NCBI GenBank assembly: GCA_019637615.1
Contig: JAHBVJ010000013.1
Span: forward strand, 62,001-126,000
DNA from: Anaerolineae bacterium
GTDB taxonomy: Bacteria > Chloroflexota > Anaerolineae > Aggregatilineales > UBA2796
Length of the DNA: 64,000 bases
Reading direction: 5' to 3'
Shown: piece after piece, positions 35,078 to 43,986 of the stretch
Position numbering within the stretch: position 1 is the first letter of the stretch
How the letters are laid out: each line of letters starts with the position of its first letter
Notes under the pieces: model-generated
The model's database searches: none
Told to the model about the DNA's origin: nothing
Seen by the model: only the letters and a program-made list of their open reading frames with translations
Position numbers and translations under genes: made by a program

Positions 35078-37042
35078 ATGACACTCTACAAAAAAGCATT
35101 CATTGCCGTACTCCTGACCCTGTTTGCCCTATTTGCTTTACTGTATACGGCCGCGCATCTGATCCTGATGCGCAGCTTCGAACAGATTGAAGCACGTGGT
35201 GTCGCTACTAATATTCAACGGGTATGCAGCGCGCTGGATGATGACATCAACAGCTTGAAATCGATCGCGCTCGGTTGGTCGAAATGGGACGATGTTTATC
35301 ATTTTGTTGACGATATAAATCAGAATTTCATCACCAATAATCTAAATGATCCGACCTTCGTTGATAGCAATCTTAATCTGATGGTGTTCCTCAACAAGCG
35401 GCAGGAGATCGTCTATGCTAAGGCGTTTGATCTCGAAGCAAACAAAGAAGTGCCGCTGCCGGAATCGCTGAGAGCACACTTAAAACCGGGCGATCCGTTG
35501 ATCACGCATACGGATATAACCAGCGTTCATCAAGGGTTTCTGAGCTTGCCCGAAGGCTATCTGATGACGGTTTCATTACCGCTGCTAACCAGTCTAGCGG
35601 AAGGCCCCATCAACGGCACAGTAATCTGGGGACGTTTCCTTGATCAAGCGCAAGTCAACCACCTATCCGATGTGCTGCGTCTCAAGGTATCCCTGATCCC
35701 ATTTGATCAAACGATTTTGAATGACGCTGAATTGATTGACCCAAACCTAATCCAACCGCCAATGCCTGATGTTTCGTTCTATATGACCCCCATCAGCGAT
35801 ACGGAAGCGCTCGGTGATACGGTTATCTCGGACGTTTATGGCAACCCCATTGCCTTGTTACATCTGCGATTGGCGCGGACGGTTTATTCGCAAGGGCAAA
35901 CCACGTTGTCGTATTTTCTGGCAGCGGTGGTACTCATCGGTCTTGTGTTTGGCGCGGTGACGATCTATGAGTTGGAACGCAATGTACTGCGGCGGCTGCG
36001 CGTACTCAGTACGCAGGTCACGCATATTCGCAATACGGGCAATTTGAAAACGCCACTCAACGTCATCGGCAGCGACGAACTGGCAACGTTGGGCGTCGGT
36101 CTTGAGTCGATGTTGGACGCGCTCGATGAGTCGCGAATGAAGTTGCAAGCTGCCAACGCGCAATTGAAAGAAGCTAACGATAATCTTGAGCAGCGTGTCA
36201 CCGCCCGCACCGCCGACTTGACCGACGCTATCGAACTGCTGCGGTTAGAAGTGGCGGAACGACGGCAGGCGGAGGAATTGCTCGCCCAAGCGCGCGATCA
36301 AGCTCTTGAAGCGCTGCGGATGAAAACGCAGATACTTTCCAACGTGAGCCACGACGCCCGCACGCCACTGACCACCATCATGCTGCATTCCGAACTGTTG
36401 CAGCGCGGCACTTATGGGGCTGTCACGGACAAACAGGCACAGCGGCTTGAAAGCATCTTGGTCAGCGCCCGCCAATTGCTCGGCTTCATCAATAATCTGC
36501 TCGGTGAGGCACAGTTGAGCAGCGGTAATCTGCGCTTGCACATGGCTCCGCTGTCGCCCGCACAACTCATCCGCGAGATCAGCCTCGTCGTAGTCCCCTT
36601 AGCCGAGCGCAAAGAGTTGAAAATGACGCTGGAGGTCGATGCCTCCGTGCCCGCGCAAATCGTGAGTGATAGCGACCGATTGAAGCAGATCATCACGAAT
36701 CTGTGCGATAACGCGATCAAGTTCACGGCAAGCGGTCAGATCAGTGTCAACCTGACCAAGATGGACGCCACCCATTTACTGTTAACAGTTAAAGATACCG
36801 GGCGCGGCATTCCTAAAGAGGCGCTGGAACGTATCTTTGACGCTTTCTGGCAGGTAGACGGTTCCTCGACACGAGATGTCAATCGCGGTGTCGGTTTGGG
36901 ACTGTCCATCGTCAAACAGTTAGTTACTGCCATGAACGGCATGATTACTGTCGAGAGCGAACTCGGCAAAGGCACCACCTTCACCATCCAACTCCCGATG
37001 CTGCTGACGGAATCGGAGATCGCGCCGACATCCGTAGCCTGA
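35078..37042 (+). CDS. sensor histidine kinase with CHASE4 and HAMP domains
   Basis: This 654-residue protein has a helix (about 8-30), an extracytoplasmic CHASE4-type domain (about 50-190, with LGWSKWDDVYHFVDD), a second helix (about 277-300), HAMP (about 300-355) and a coiled coil with a GMT-like ARTADL segment. The HisKA domain follows (phosphoacceptor H425 in NVSHDARTPL), then HATPase_c with the N box (LCDNAIKF), G1 (DTGRGIP), F (FDAFWQ) and G2 (GVGLGLS). All kinase boxes are intact. CHASE4 senses a small, unknown ligand. No response regulator is adjacent, and the next gene (ABC ATPase) may be co-transcribed. Confidence 0.94.
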   Translation: MTLYKKAFIAVLLTLFALFALLYTAAHLILMRSFEQIEARGVATNIQRVCSALDDDINSLKSIALGWSKWDDVYHFVDDINQNFITNNLNDPTFVDSNLNLMVFLNKRQEIVYAKAFDLEANKEVPLPESLRAHLKPGDPLITHTDITSVHQGFLSLPEGYLMTVSLPLLTSLAEGPINGTVIWGRFLDQAQVNHLSDVLRLKVSLIPFDQTILNDAELIDPNLIQPPMPDVSFYMTPISDTEALGDTVISDVYGNPIALLHLRLARTVYSQGQTTLSYFLAAVVLIGLVFGAVTIYELERNVLRRLRVLSTQVTHIRNTGNLKTPLNVIGSDELATLGVGLESMLDALDESRMKLQAANAQLKEANDNLEQRVTARTADLTDAIELLRLEVAERRQAEELLAQARDQALEALRMKTQILSNVSHDARTPLTTIMLHSELLQRGTYGAVTDKQAQRLESILVSARQLLGFINNLLGEAQLSSGNLRLHMAPLSPAQLIREISLVVVPLAERKELKMTLEVDASVPAQIVSDSDRLKQIITNLCDNAIKFTASGQISVNLTKMDATHLLLTVKDTGRGIPKEALERIFDAFWQVDGSSTRDVNRGVGLGLSIVKQLVTAMNGMITVESELGKGTTFTIQLPMLLTESEIAPTSVA

Positions 37043-37157
37043 GCATCGATGAGATGAGACTCTGGTTAACTCTCGCCGCACGAGCGAAATTTACGCTTGT
37101 GACGACGTGATTCTGTGGCATAATCCACTTGATCAACTTACCAACTGCGAAAATCCT

Positions 37158-37898
37158 ATGATGAATAACGGCAAAACCTATCCCCCTGTATCTGAACCCG
37201 CCATCCGCGTGGTCAACCTGACTCGCGTGTATCACCTCGCTGGCGAAGACGTCCACGCACTGACCGATGTCTCGCTCGAAATCATGCCCCGCCAGATGAC
37301 GGCGATTGTCGGGCGTTCGGGCAGCGGCAAAACGACCATGCTCAATCTGATCGCAGGGCTGGACGATCCGACGGCGGGCGAGGTGTGGGTGTTGGGACAG
37401 CAAATGAAAACGCTGGATGAGGCCGCCCGCTTGGCACTGCGCCGCGATAAGTTGGGGTTTGTCTTCCAGAGCTTCGGTCTGCTGCCCTTGCTGACGGCGG
37501 AGGAAAATGTCGGGATTCCGCTGCGGATGCGCAATGTCAGTCGCAAAGAGCGCGATGAGCGTGTGGCTGAAGCATTGGATTGGGTCGGCCTGACCAAACG
37601 CTCTCATCACCGCCCGTATGAACTCAGCGGTGGCGAACAACAGCGCGTTGCCGTTGCGCGTGCCCTCGCCAGCCATCCAGAAGTCATTCTAGCGGACGAA
37701 CCTACTGGACAGCTTGACAGCCAGACAGGACGCCGCTTGCTCGACTTGATGCGCCGTCTGGTGACGGAGCGCAACATCACCATCGTGATCGTCAGCCACG
37801 ATCCACAGGTGATGCAAGAGGCCGATGTCGTCCACGAACTGCGCGATGGTAAGTTACTCGAAACGCGGCTGAAAGGTCAACCCGTGCTGGCGCGCTAG
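37158..37898 (+). CDS. ABC transporter ATP-binding protein (MacB/LolD-like)
   Basis: About 246 residues, with Walker A GRSGSGKTT, Q-loop VFQSFGLLP, signature LSGGEQQRVAVARA, Walker B VILADEPTGQLDS and H-loop IVSHD. The motif LAGEDVHALTDVSLEI and the 'GLDDPTAGEVWVLGQQM' style fit the MacB/LolD group, which export or extract lipids, peptides or drugs with FtsX-type permeases. No permease gene lies next to it. The start is one of two adjacent ATGs at 37158/37161; an in-frame GTG at 37107 has no support. Confidence 0.93.
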   Translation: MMNNGKTYPPVSEPAIRVVNLTRVYHLAGEDVHALTDVSLEIMPRQMTAIVGRSGSGKTTMLNLIAGLDDPTAGEVWVLGQQMKTLDEAARLALRRDKLGFVFQSFGLLPLLTAEENVGIPLRMRNVSRKERDERVAEALDWVGLTKRSHHRPYELSGGEQQRVAVARALASHPEVILADEPTGQLDSQTGRRLLDLMRRLVTERNITIVIVSHDPQVMQEADVVHELRDGKLLETRLKGQPVLAR

Positions 37899-37928
37899 AT
37901 TTCCGCTTGACGCGCCTCGTGTTTATTT

Positions 37929-37960
37929 CGTAAGCCCGATGCTTCAGCGTCGGGTGCAGG
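37929..37960 (-). repeat. REP-like repeat, copy C (one hairpin)
   Basis: Read on the minus strand it gives ACCCGACGCTGAAGCATCGGG followed by CTTACG. The hairpin matches the first half of copies A and B, and the second hairpin is missing. It ends just before the CoA-transferase start. Confidence 0.6.
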
Positions 37961-37966
37961 ATCACC

Positions 37967-39166
37967 ATGACCGCACTTACCGGACTCCGCATCCTCGATT
38001 TTACCCGTATTCTCGCTGGCCCATTTTGTACCATGTTGTTAGGCGATCTCGGCGCGGACGTGCTCAAGATCGAGCAGCCGGAAACGGGCGATGATACCCG
38101 CGCATGGGGGCCGCCGTGGGCTGGCGACGGCACGGATCGGCAGAGCGCTTATTATCTGAGCGTGAACCGCAACAAGCGCAGCCTGACACTCAATCTGAAG
38201 TCGGCGGAAGGACAGCGGCTTGCCCGTCAGCTTGCCAGCCACGCCGATGTGGTGATCGAGAACTTCAAAGTCGGGCAAATGGCACGCTACGGACTCGATT
38301 ATGCGACACTCAGCAGCGACAACCCGCGCCTCGTGTATTGCAGCATCACAGGCTACGGGCAAACTGGCCCGCAAGCCGATCAACCCGGCTACGACTACGT
38401 GATTCAGGCGCAAAGCGGACTGATGTCGATCACCGGCCCCGCTGACGGCGCACCGTACAAAGTCGGCGTGGCGATCTCCGACGTGATCACGGGATTGTTC
38501 GCTGCCAACAGTATTCAGGCAGCGCTGCTGAGTCGGGTGCAATCGGGGCGTGGGCAGTACATCGATATCTCACTGCTGGACTCGCAGATCGCTGCGCTGG
38601 TCAACGTCGCCAGCAATTACTTGATCTCCGGCGAGCCGCCGCAGCGCTATGGCAACGCGCACGCCAACATCGTGCCGTACGAGACATTCCAAGCCGCCGA
38701 TGGTTATTTCACGCTGAACGTGGGTAACGATTTGCAGTTCAAACAGTGCTGCGGCGTGATAAACCGATCTGAACTCGTCGCGGACAGCCGCTTCAGTACC
38801 AATCCCGCCCGCGTCGCCAACCGCGATGCCTTGCTCGCTACGCTGCGCCCGATCTTGCGAGAAAAGCCCGCTCGTGAGTGGATCGCGGCATTCGTCGCCG
38901 CTGGAGTCCCTGCCAGCCCGATTGATGACATCCCGACCATGTTCGCCAGCCCACACGTCGAGGCACGCGGGCTGGTCCAGTCGGTCGATCTCGCGAATGG
39001 GGAACAGGTCAAGCTCGTCGGCCCCGCGCCGAAACTGTCCGCTACGCCTGCCAGCATCCAGCGTCCGCCGCCCGCGCTCGGTCAGCATACCGACGAAGGA
39101 TTGCGTGATTGGCTCGGTCTGGATGACGCAGAAATCGCGAAGTTACGAGCCGCGAAGGCACTCTAA
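37967..39166 (+). CDS. class III (CaiB/BaiF) CoA-transferase
   Basis: This 399-residue protein opens LTGLRILDFTRILAGPFCTMLLGDLGADVLKIEQPETGDDTR, the class III signature. It continues NKRSLTLNLKSAEGQRLARQL, YCSITGYGQTGPQADQPGYDYVIQAQSGLMSITG (with the catalytic Asp in GYDYVIQ), and ends with the HxEARG-like PHVEARGLVQ segment. These enzymes move CoA between carboxylic acids such as formyl, carnitine or bile acids. The acceptor is unknown. No enzyme of a single CoA pathway lies nearby. Length is normal. Confidence 0.92.
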   Translation: MTALTGLRILDFTRILAGPFCTMLLGDLGADVLKIEQPETGDDTRAWGPPWAGDGTDRQSAYYLSVNRNKRSLTLNLKSAEGQRLARQLASHADVVIENFKVGQMARYGLDYATLSSDNPRLVYCSITGYGQTGPQADQPGYDYVIQAQSGLMSITGPADGAPYKVGVAISDVITGLFAANSIQAALLSRVQSGRGQYIDISLLDSQIAALVNVASNYLISGEPPQRYGNAHANIVPYETFQAADGYFTLNVGNDLQFKQCCGVINRSELVADSRFSTNPARVANRDALLATLRPILREKPAREWIAAFVAAGVPASPIDDIPTMFASPHVEARGLVQSVDLANGEQVKLVGPAPKLSATPASIQRPPPALGQHTDEGLRDWLGLDDAEIAKLRAAKAL

Positions 39167-39186
39167 TCGACGCGAACGAAGCGGGC

Positions 39187-40614
39187 TTAATACGCGCCCG
39201 TGCCGAGTAAGACTTGCGGGATGGTCTTCAAGAGGATTTGCAGTTCAAGGCCAACCGACCAATTTTCGATGTAATAAATATCGAGCAGCACCTGTTCTTC
39301 AAAAGGAATTTTGCTGCGTCCGCTAACCTGCCATAAACAGGTGAGGCCCGGCTGCGTATTGAGCCGCTGCCGCATCCACGGTTCGTAGTTGACGACTTCC
39401 GAGGGCATAGGCGGGCGCGGGCCAACAAGACTCATTTCCCCGCGCAACACGTTGATCAGATTGGGGAGTTCATCGAGGCTAGTGCGCCGGAGCAGTTTGC
39501 CGACGCGGGTGATGCGTGGATCGTTTTCCCATTTGGGGCGACGTGGATCGGCTCCCGTTTGCTTGATCATATCATCGCGCAGGTTATCGGCGTCGATGAC
39601 CATCGAGCGGAATTTGAACACGTCAAACAAGTGGCCTTCTTTGCCAACACGTTTTTGGCGGAAGATCACTGGCCCCGGCGAATCGAGCCGGATCGCAATC
39701 GCCGTGACTAACCCCAACAAGGCGATCACAGGCATCCCTACGATGATTATCAGCAGATCGAGGGCGCGTTTGATCAGATATTTGCTGCGCGTCATGCGTG
39801 TTTCGGACTTCAGACCAAGTAAAGGAATGCCTTCCAGATTCTCGATTTGTACCTGACTCATATTGAGTTGGAACAGGTCGGGAACGACCCGCGAGGCAAT
39901 CCCGCGCTGTTCGCACCGCGCGACGATCTCCATGATGCGCTGACGGGCATCCCACGGCAGGGCGACGATCACCAGATCGGCGGCGTGTCGGTCGAGCAGC
40001 GGACTGAGATTTTCGAGGCCGCCCAAGCCACGCACACGCCCCATATCGACTTTCCCGCGTTCGGGCGCGTCATCGAGGTAGCCAATCGGCACATAACCGA
40101 GATCGGGACGCGCGATGATCGAACTGAGCACCGTCCGCCCGACTTCGCCCGCGCCGACGAGCAGCACACGCTCCACGCCAACGCCGAGCCGTCGCAAATA
40201 TTGGCGGACAAGGCGATAGATGATCCGCAGGAGCGACAAAAACCCGACTACAAGGATCGTCGCCATGATCAACATCAAACGGGAGAAGACAAGCGGTTGC
40301 AGCAAGAAACTGAGCGCCATCGTGACGACAACGGCATTGGTCGCGCCGTTGATGGTTCTGGCGACTTCTTCGTACCAACTGCGCCCGCGCCGATCCCGAT
40401 ACAACCCGTTCAGCGAACTGCTGATCAGGAACCACACGGCGAAGAAGATGATGTACGTCCAGTAGTTATCAAACGGGGCACGATACTCGCCAACGGCGCG
40501 CCAGACTTCCAAGTCATAACGCAGCCAATAGGCCACACGGAATGCCAAAACGACCAATAGCGTGTCCAACAGCGGCATACTTTGCCAGAGGAGGTGTGCC
40601 CAGTTCCGCTTCAT
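39187..40614 (-). CDS. polyprenyl-phosphate sugar-1-P transferase (WbaP/WcaJ-like)
   Basis: This 475-residue protein has about four N-terminal helices. A CoA-binding-like Rossmann domain follows (about 140-275, RVLLVGAGEVGRTVL), then the C-terminal bacterial sugar transferase domain (about 280-475). The domain shows KRALDLLIIIVGMPVIALLG, SPGPVIFRQKRVGKEGHLFDVFKFRSM, DELPNLINVLRGEMSLVGPRP and the ending QRLNTQPGLTCLWQVSGRSKIPFEEQV. It starts exopolysaccharide or O-unit synthesis by putting a sugar phosphate on undecaprenyl phosphate. A GT4 gene overlaps its start by 4 bp. Confidence 0.93.
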   Translation of the reverse strand: MKRNWAHLLWQSMPLLDTLLVVLAFRVAYWLRYDLEVWRAVGEYRAPFDNYWTYIIFFAVWFLISSSLNGLYRDRRGRSWYEEVARTINGATNAVVVTMALSFLLQPLVFSRLMLIMATILVVGFLSLLRIIYRLVRQYLRRLGVGVERVLLVGAGEVGRTVLSSIIARPDLGYVPIGYLDDAPERGKVDMGRVRGLGGLENLSPLLDRHAADLVIVALPWDARQRIMEIVARCEQRGIASRVVPDLFQLNMSQVQIENLEGIPLLGLKSETRMTRSKYLIKRALDLLIIIVGMPVIALLGLVTAIAIRLDSPGPVIFRQKRVGKEGHLFDVFKFRSMVIDADNLRDDMIKQTGADPRRPKWENDPRITRVGKLLRRTSLDELPNLINVLRGEMSLVGPRPPMPSEVVNYEPWMRQRLNTQPGLTCLWQVSGRSKIPFEEQVLLDIYYIENWSVGLELQILLKTIPQVLLGTGAY

Positions 40615-41762
40615 GATTGCGACGATTTACCCAACGCCTTCTTATAACTCTCAATGGTCTGCTGCGCTGTCGAGCGCCACGTAAAGCCTGATGCTCTCAA
40701 GCGGGCACGTTCGCCCGCTGTCTGCCGCCAGTTCGCGTCCGCCAGCGCATGAGCCAGCGCATTTGTCCACGCATCGACATCGTGCGGCGCGACCAATAAG
40801 CCGGTGTCACCGACAGCTTCCGGCAGCGATGACACATTCGATGCGATGATCGGCTTGCCACACGCCATCGCTTCGGTGATCGGCATCCCCCATCCTTCAA
40901 AACTCGACGGATAGACGAATGCTTCGGCTGCATTGTACCACCACACAAGGTCATCATCCGAGACGAATCCCGGACGATGTACCGTCGCTGCGAGATCATG
41001 TTGCGCGATCAGCGCGTCGATCTCCTCGTACATCCATCCTTTGCCGCCCGCAAGGACGAGATGAACCCGCTCACGGTCAGCAGCGGGCAGTGCTGCATAG
41101 GCTTTGATCAACGTGCCGAGATTCTTGCGCGGTTCGAGCGTACACACGCAGAGAAAGAATCGAGCTGGCAATCCGCGCTGCGTACGCCACGCCTCAACGT
41201 CAGAGACGGGCAGTGGTCGGAAGCGCGGATCGATCCCCGGTAAGGCGAGATCGATCTTGGCGCGCGGCACGTTCAAGAACGTCACCAGATCATCAGCGGT
41301 CGAGTTCGAGATCGCGATCACACGCTTGGCGCGTTGGCAAGTTAGGCGCGTCATCAGTTGCAGATACAGCCGCCGTGTGCTTGGCAAGCGTTCCGGAAAG
41401 CGGATAAACGTCAAATCGTAGACCGTGACTACGAACGGGCGTGGCATGAGGGCGGGCGCGACAAAGGCCATCTCATGTACAAGATCGAACTCGCCAAGCT
41501 GCCACGGCTGTACGAACTGCTCCCACGCGATGCGATTCAGCGGTCGCGCCGTATTGAGCCGCGAACGACGCACGGTCAGGTTCGGCTGTGGCGGTGGCGT
41601 GCCTTCGCCCACCATCGCCGTGAACTGCCACGCACTAGCGAGCGTAGGTAGCTGCTCTAAGACGCCCCACAGATAGGTGTGAATGCCCGCGCGACGGTAG
41701 CTCATTTGCGACGAGAGCAGGTGCGCATTGAGGCCGATGTGATATGTGTTTTCTACCCGCAT
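40611..41762 (-). CDS. GT4-family glycosyltransferase
   Basis: This 383-residue protein has the GT-B fold: YRRAGIHTYLWGVLEQL near the start, the LCVCTLEPRKNLGTLIKAYAALP strand, and the donor motif YPSSFEGWGMPITEAMACGKPIIASNVSSLPEAVGDTGLLV, where the EX7E lies in FEGWGMPITEAMA. It resembles mannosyl/rhamnosyl transferases of EPS pathways. Its 3' end overlaps the polyprenyl sugar transferase gene, so both form an operon. Confidence 0.93.
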   Translation of the reverse strand: MRVENTYHIGLNAHLLSSQMSYRRAGIHTYLWGVLEQLPTLASAWQFTAMVGEGTPPPQPNLTVRRSRLNTARPLNRIAWEQFVQPWQLGEFDLVHEMAFVAPALMPRPFVVTVYDLTFIRFPERLPSTRRLYLQLMTRLTCQRAKRVIAISNSTADDLVTFLNVPRAKIDLALPGIDPRFRPLPVSDVEAWRTQRGLPARFFLCVCTLEPRKNLGTLIKAYAALPAADRERVHLVLAGGKGWMYEEIDALIAQHDLAATVHRPGFVSDDDLVWWYNAAEAFVYPSSFEGWGMPITEAMACGKPIIASNVSSLPEAVGDTGLLVAPHDVDAWTNALAHALADANWRQTAGERARLRASGFTWRSTAQQTIESYKKALGKSSQS

Positions 41763-41856
41763 GAGCAGTCATTATAGCGAAGTACACCGCTGAGTGCGAA
41801 AGGTGCCTGCAAGAAAACGGATTCGCTCTGGAACGACAACTTTCCTTAAAACTTGC

Positions 41857-41885
41857 TTGACAGTACTGTCGATTGTTACTATTAT
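41857..41885 (+). promoter_or_regulatory. sigma70 promoter of cox III-IV with a palindrome across the -35
   Basis: TTGACA (41857-41862) and TATTAT (41880-41885) are separated by an optimal 17 bp. The perfect palindrome GACAGTACTGTC (41859-41870) overlaps the -35, where a repressor could act. The start codon lies 76 bp after the -10. Confidence 0.75.
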
Positions 41886-41960
41886 CACAGCTAATTTCGG
41901 GGTGATGCATGTTTTGGGCTGCCACCTCTACCTCAACTTAAACCAGCAAGAGAGAATCCG

Positions 41961-42596
41961 GTGATGCAACAAGAGACAGCAATAACTACTGCTCCCGCTG
42001 ATCCGCACGCTGTCGGGCACACGGCAGAACACGGTACACATGATGCGGCTGCTCATAACGAGAACTTGAAGTTCGCCTATTGGTTGTTCCTCTCGTCGGA
42101 ATCAATGCTATTCACAGTGTTGATCGCGGCCTATGTATTCGTGCGGTTCAACCCGCTGCACATGGCGGAACATGCCATCTTAAACATCCCGCAGACCAGT
42201 TTGAGCACGTTCATCCTGTTGACCAGCAGTTTCTTGGTCGTGCGGGCGTTGGATGCGGCAAAAAACGGACAGTTGGTCAAGATGCAGCGCAGTCTTGCCC
42301 TGACCATTTTGTTTGGCGTGGGTTTTCTCGCGCTGCAATATCTCGAATATTCGCACATGGGACATGAAGGCGTGACGTTGAACAGTGGGCCGTTCGGGAT
42401 GGCCTTCTTCTCACTGACGGGCTTCCACGGCTTCCACGTCATTATCGGGGTGATCTGGTGCTTTGTCCTGTTCAATCAGTCGCTCAACGGCAAGTACGGC
42501 AAAGAGCGCAATATCGGCATTGAACTGTTCGGGCTGTACTGGCACTTTGTCGATGTGGTGTGGATCTTCATTTTCACGATTGTGTATTTGCTGTAA
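41961..42596 (+). CDS. ctaE: heme-copper oxidase subunit III
   Basis: This 211-residue protein has five membrane helices after a polar, His-rich N-terminal tail. The core follows the short bacterial subunit III: FAYWLFLSSESMLFTVLIAAYVFVR, TSSFLVVRALDAAKNGQLVKMQRSLALTILFG, the conserved SLTGFHGFHVIIGVIW, and ending LFGLYWHFVDVVWIFIFTIVYLL. It stabilises subunit I of the terminal oxidase. Subunit IV follows 10 bp later; subunits I and II are not in the window. Confidence 0.94.
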   Translation: MMQQETAITTAPADPHAVGHTAEHGTHDAAAHNENLKFAYWLFLSSESMLFTVLIAAYVFVRFNPLHMAEHAILNIPQTSLSTFILLTSSFLVVRALDAAKNGQLVKMQRSLALTILFGVGFLALQYLEYSHMGHEGVTLNSGPFGMAFFSLTGFHGFHVIIGVIWCFVLFNQSLNGKYGKERNIGIELFGLYWHFVDVVWIFIFTIVYLL

Positions 42597-42606
42597 AGGA
42601 AACCGC

Positions 42607-42897
42607 ATGGCTATCTCGAACGAACAAGCGCACACTGAAGAGCACGGTGGGAATGAAGGCGTCTATTTCGCGGTCTTCATCGTGCTGGCGATCCTCACCA
42701 TTTTCGAGGTGTTGGCGACGTATATTCCGGGGTTGAAAGTGCCGCTGCTGTTGGGTTTGATGGGCACCAAGGCGTGGCTCGTGGCACAGTTCTACATGCA
42801 CCTTCGCTACGATACCAAGATTTTCTCGTGGACGTTCGTGATTCCGCTGGTCGTGGGCGGGCTGATCACGGTGCTGCTACAACCGCTCGTCCACTAA
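42607..42897 (+). CDS. cytochrome c oxidase subunit IV
   Basis: This 96-residue protein has three membrane helices after a His-rich N-terminus (EQAHTEEHGGNEGVYF). The family pattern is clear: FIVLAILTIFEVLATYI, LLLGLMGTKAWLVAQFYMHLRYDTK, IPLVVGGLITVL. An AAAGGA ribosome site supports the ATG at 42607, although the frame is open further upstream into subunit III. It forms a two-gene operon with subunit III. Confidence 0.92.
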   Translation: MAISNEQAHTEEHGGNEGVYFAVFIVLAILTIFEVLATYIPGLKVPLLLGLMGTKAWLVAQFYMHLRYDTKIFSWTFVIPLVVGGLITVLLQPLVH

Positions 42898-42925
42898 GTT
42901 TGTACTTCGCAAACGTACCTAGTTC

Positions 42926-42962
42926 GAAAACGGGGCGCATCGGTCAGTGTCGAGCGCCCCGT
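42926..42962 (-). terminator. rho-independent terminator of the pentapeptide gene
   Basis: A 9-bp stem (ACGGGGCGC and its complement, 15-base loop) is followed on the minus strand by TTTTCG. It lies between the convergent cox IV and pentapeptide genes and could serve both. Confidence 0.75.
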
Positions 42963-42988
42963 ACTGTCTCCCATGCTGAACGTGTAGG

Positions 42989-43816
42989 TTAACAAGCCAT
43001 CTCGATCTCGTGCGCGGGCGATCTTGGGTTGTCGCTGCGCCAAAAGGCTGGATGACGCGGATCGGTGAAGCGGTCGAGATCGGAATCCGACGTCCAGCGA
43101 CTGCCATCGGGCAGAATCGTGCTGACGTCGAACTGCGTTCCCCGCAGATCGGCGCGGGCAAGATCGGCACCTTGCAAGTTCGCCCCGATCAGATTGGCAC
43201 CCTGCAAATCACTGTCGGTCATATCCGCGTGCTGCAACTGCGCGTGACGCAGCGTCGCACCGACGAGGTTCGCACTCCGTAAATTCGTACGCTGTGCATC
43301 CACACGGATCAGATTCGCATGACGCAGGTCGGCTAACGTGCATTGGGTGCCATGCATCCGTGCATGTGCCAATAGCGAACGGCGCAAATCGGCGTTAATG
43401 AGAATGGCATCATCGAGTAGTGCGCGGCGTAGATTGGTATGATACAGATCGGCCTCATGCAGGTCAGCCTCGCGCAAATTGGCGTGCGCAAGTGACACAT
43501 TGTGTAGTGCGCCCTCCGTCAACCAACCAAGCTGGCGCAGTTTCCGCAATGCGTGCGAGGTTTCAATCGGATCGTCGCTGCACATATTGGCGACGAGGTG
43601 ACGGCGTTTGTGCGCTTGGCGGCGCTTACGAATCTCGTCATGCTGCAACATGCGCTCTACAATGAAGATCGTCGCGAAAGCGCCCAACCCTTCCGCATAC
43701 AGGTTGGCAAAAAAGCCTTTAAGATCGGGCTGAAATATCCACGCTCCCCATATCACCGCAATCGTCGTAACCACAATACACGCGATAATCTGTACGGCGA
43801 GTAAATCTCGACGCAT
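42989..43816 (-). CDS. pentapeptide-repeat protein with two membrane helices
   Basis: About 275 residues. Two hydrophobic helices (about 6-30 and 45-60) are followed by a charged linker, then a right-handed quadrilateral beta-helix of A(D/N)LxX units (about 115-240). Examples are HANLREADLHEADLYHTNLR and GANLIGANLQGADLARADLR. Some Fxxxx-type repeats are replaced by His-rich ones (HARMH, HAQLQ). Such helices act as scaffolds or protein mimics. The ATG at 43816 has a GGGG-rich upstream stretch and is preferred to a GTG four codons earlier. It diverges from the MFS gene. Confidence 0.88.
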   Translation of the reverse strand: MRRDLLAVQIIACIVVTTIAVIWGAWIFQPDLKGFFANLYAEGLGAFATIFIVERMLQHDEIRKRRQAHKRRHLVANMCSDDPIETSHALRKLRQLGWLTEGALHNVSLAHANLREADLHEADLYHTNLRRALLDDAILINADLRRSLLAHARMHGTQCTLADLRHANLIRVDAQRTNLRSANLVGATLRHAQLQHADMTDSDLQGANLIGANLQGADLARADLRGTQFDVSTILPDGSRWTSDSDLDRFTDPRHPAFWRSDNPRSPAHEIEMAC

Positions 43817-43917
43817 AATCAACCCCACTTCTAGAGGTATTCTTCAGGCGCAATTGAGATTCTGTGCAAATTTGACATTCGGGAATCACCCCATTTTTAG
43901 GGTACTCAATCCAGCAT

Positions 43918-43945
43918 TTTCGACTGGTGCAATATGGTGTACAAT
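43918..43945 (+). promoter_or_regulatory. probable promoter of the MFS gene
   Basis: TTTCGA (43918-43923) and TACAAT (43940-43945) with a 16-bp spacer, about 40 bp before the ATG at 43987. The -10 is good and the -35 weak. Confidence 0.45.
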
Positions 43946-43986
43946 GACAACTCCCTGACCTCGACATTGAAGGAAATCCATATCTA

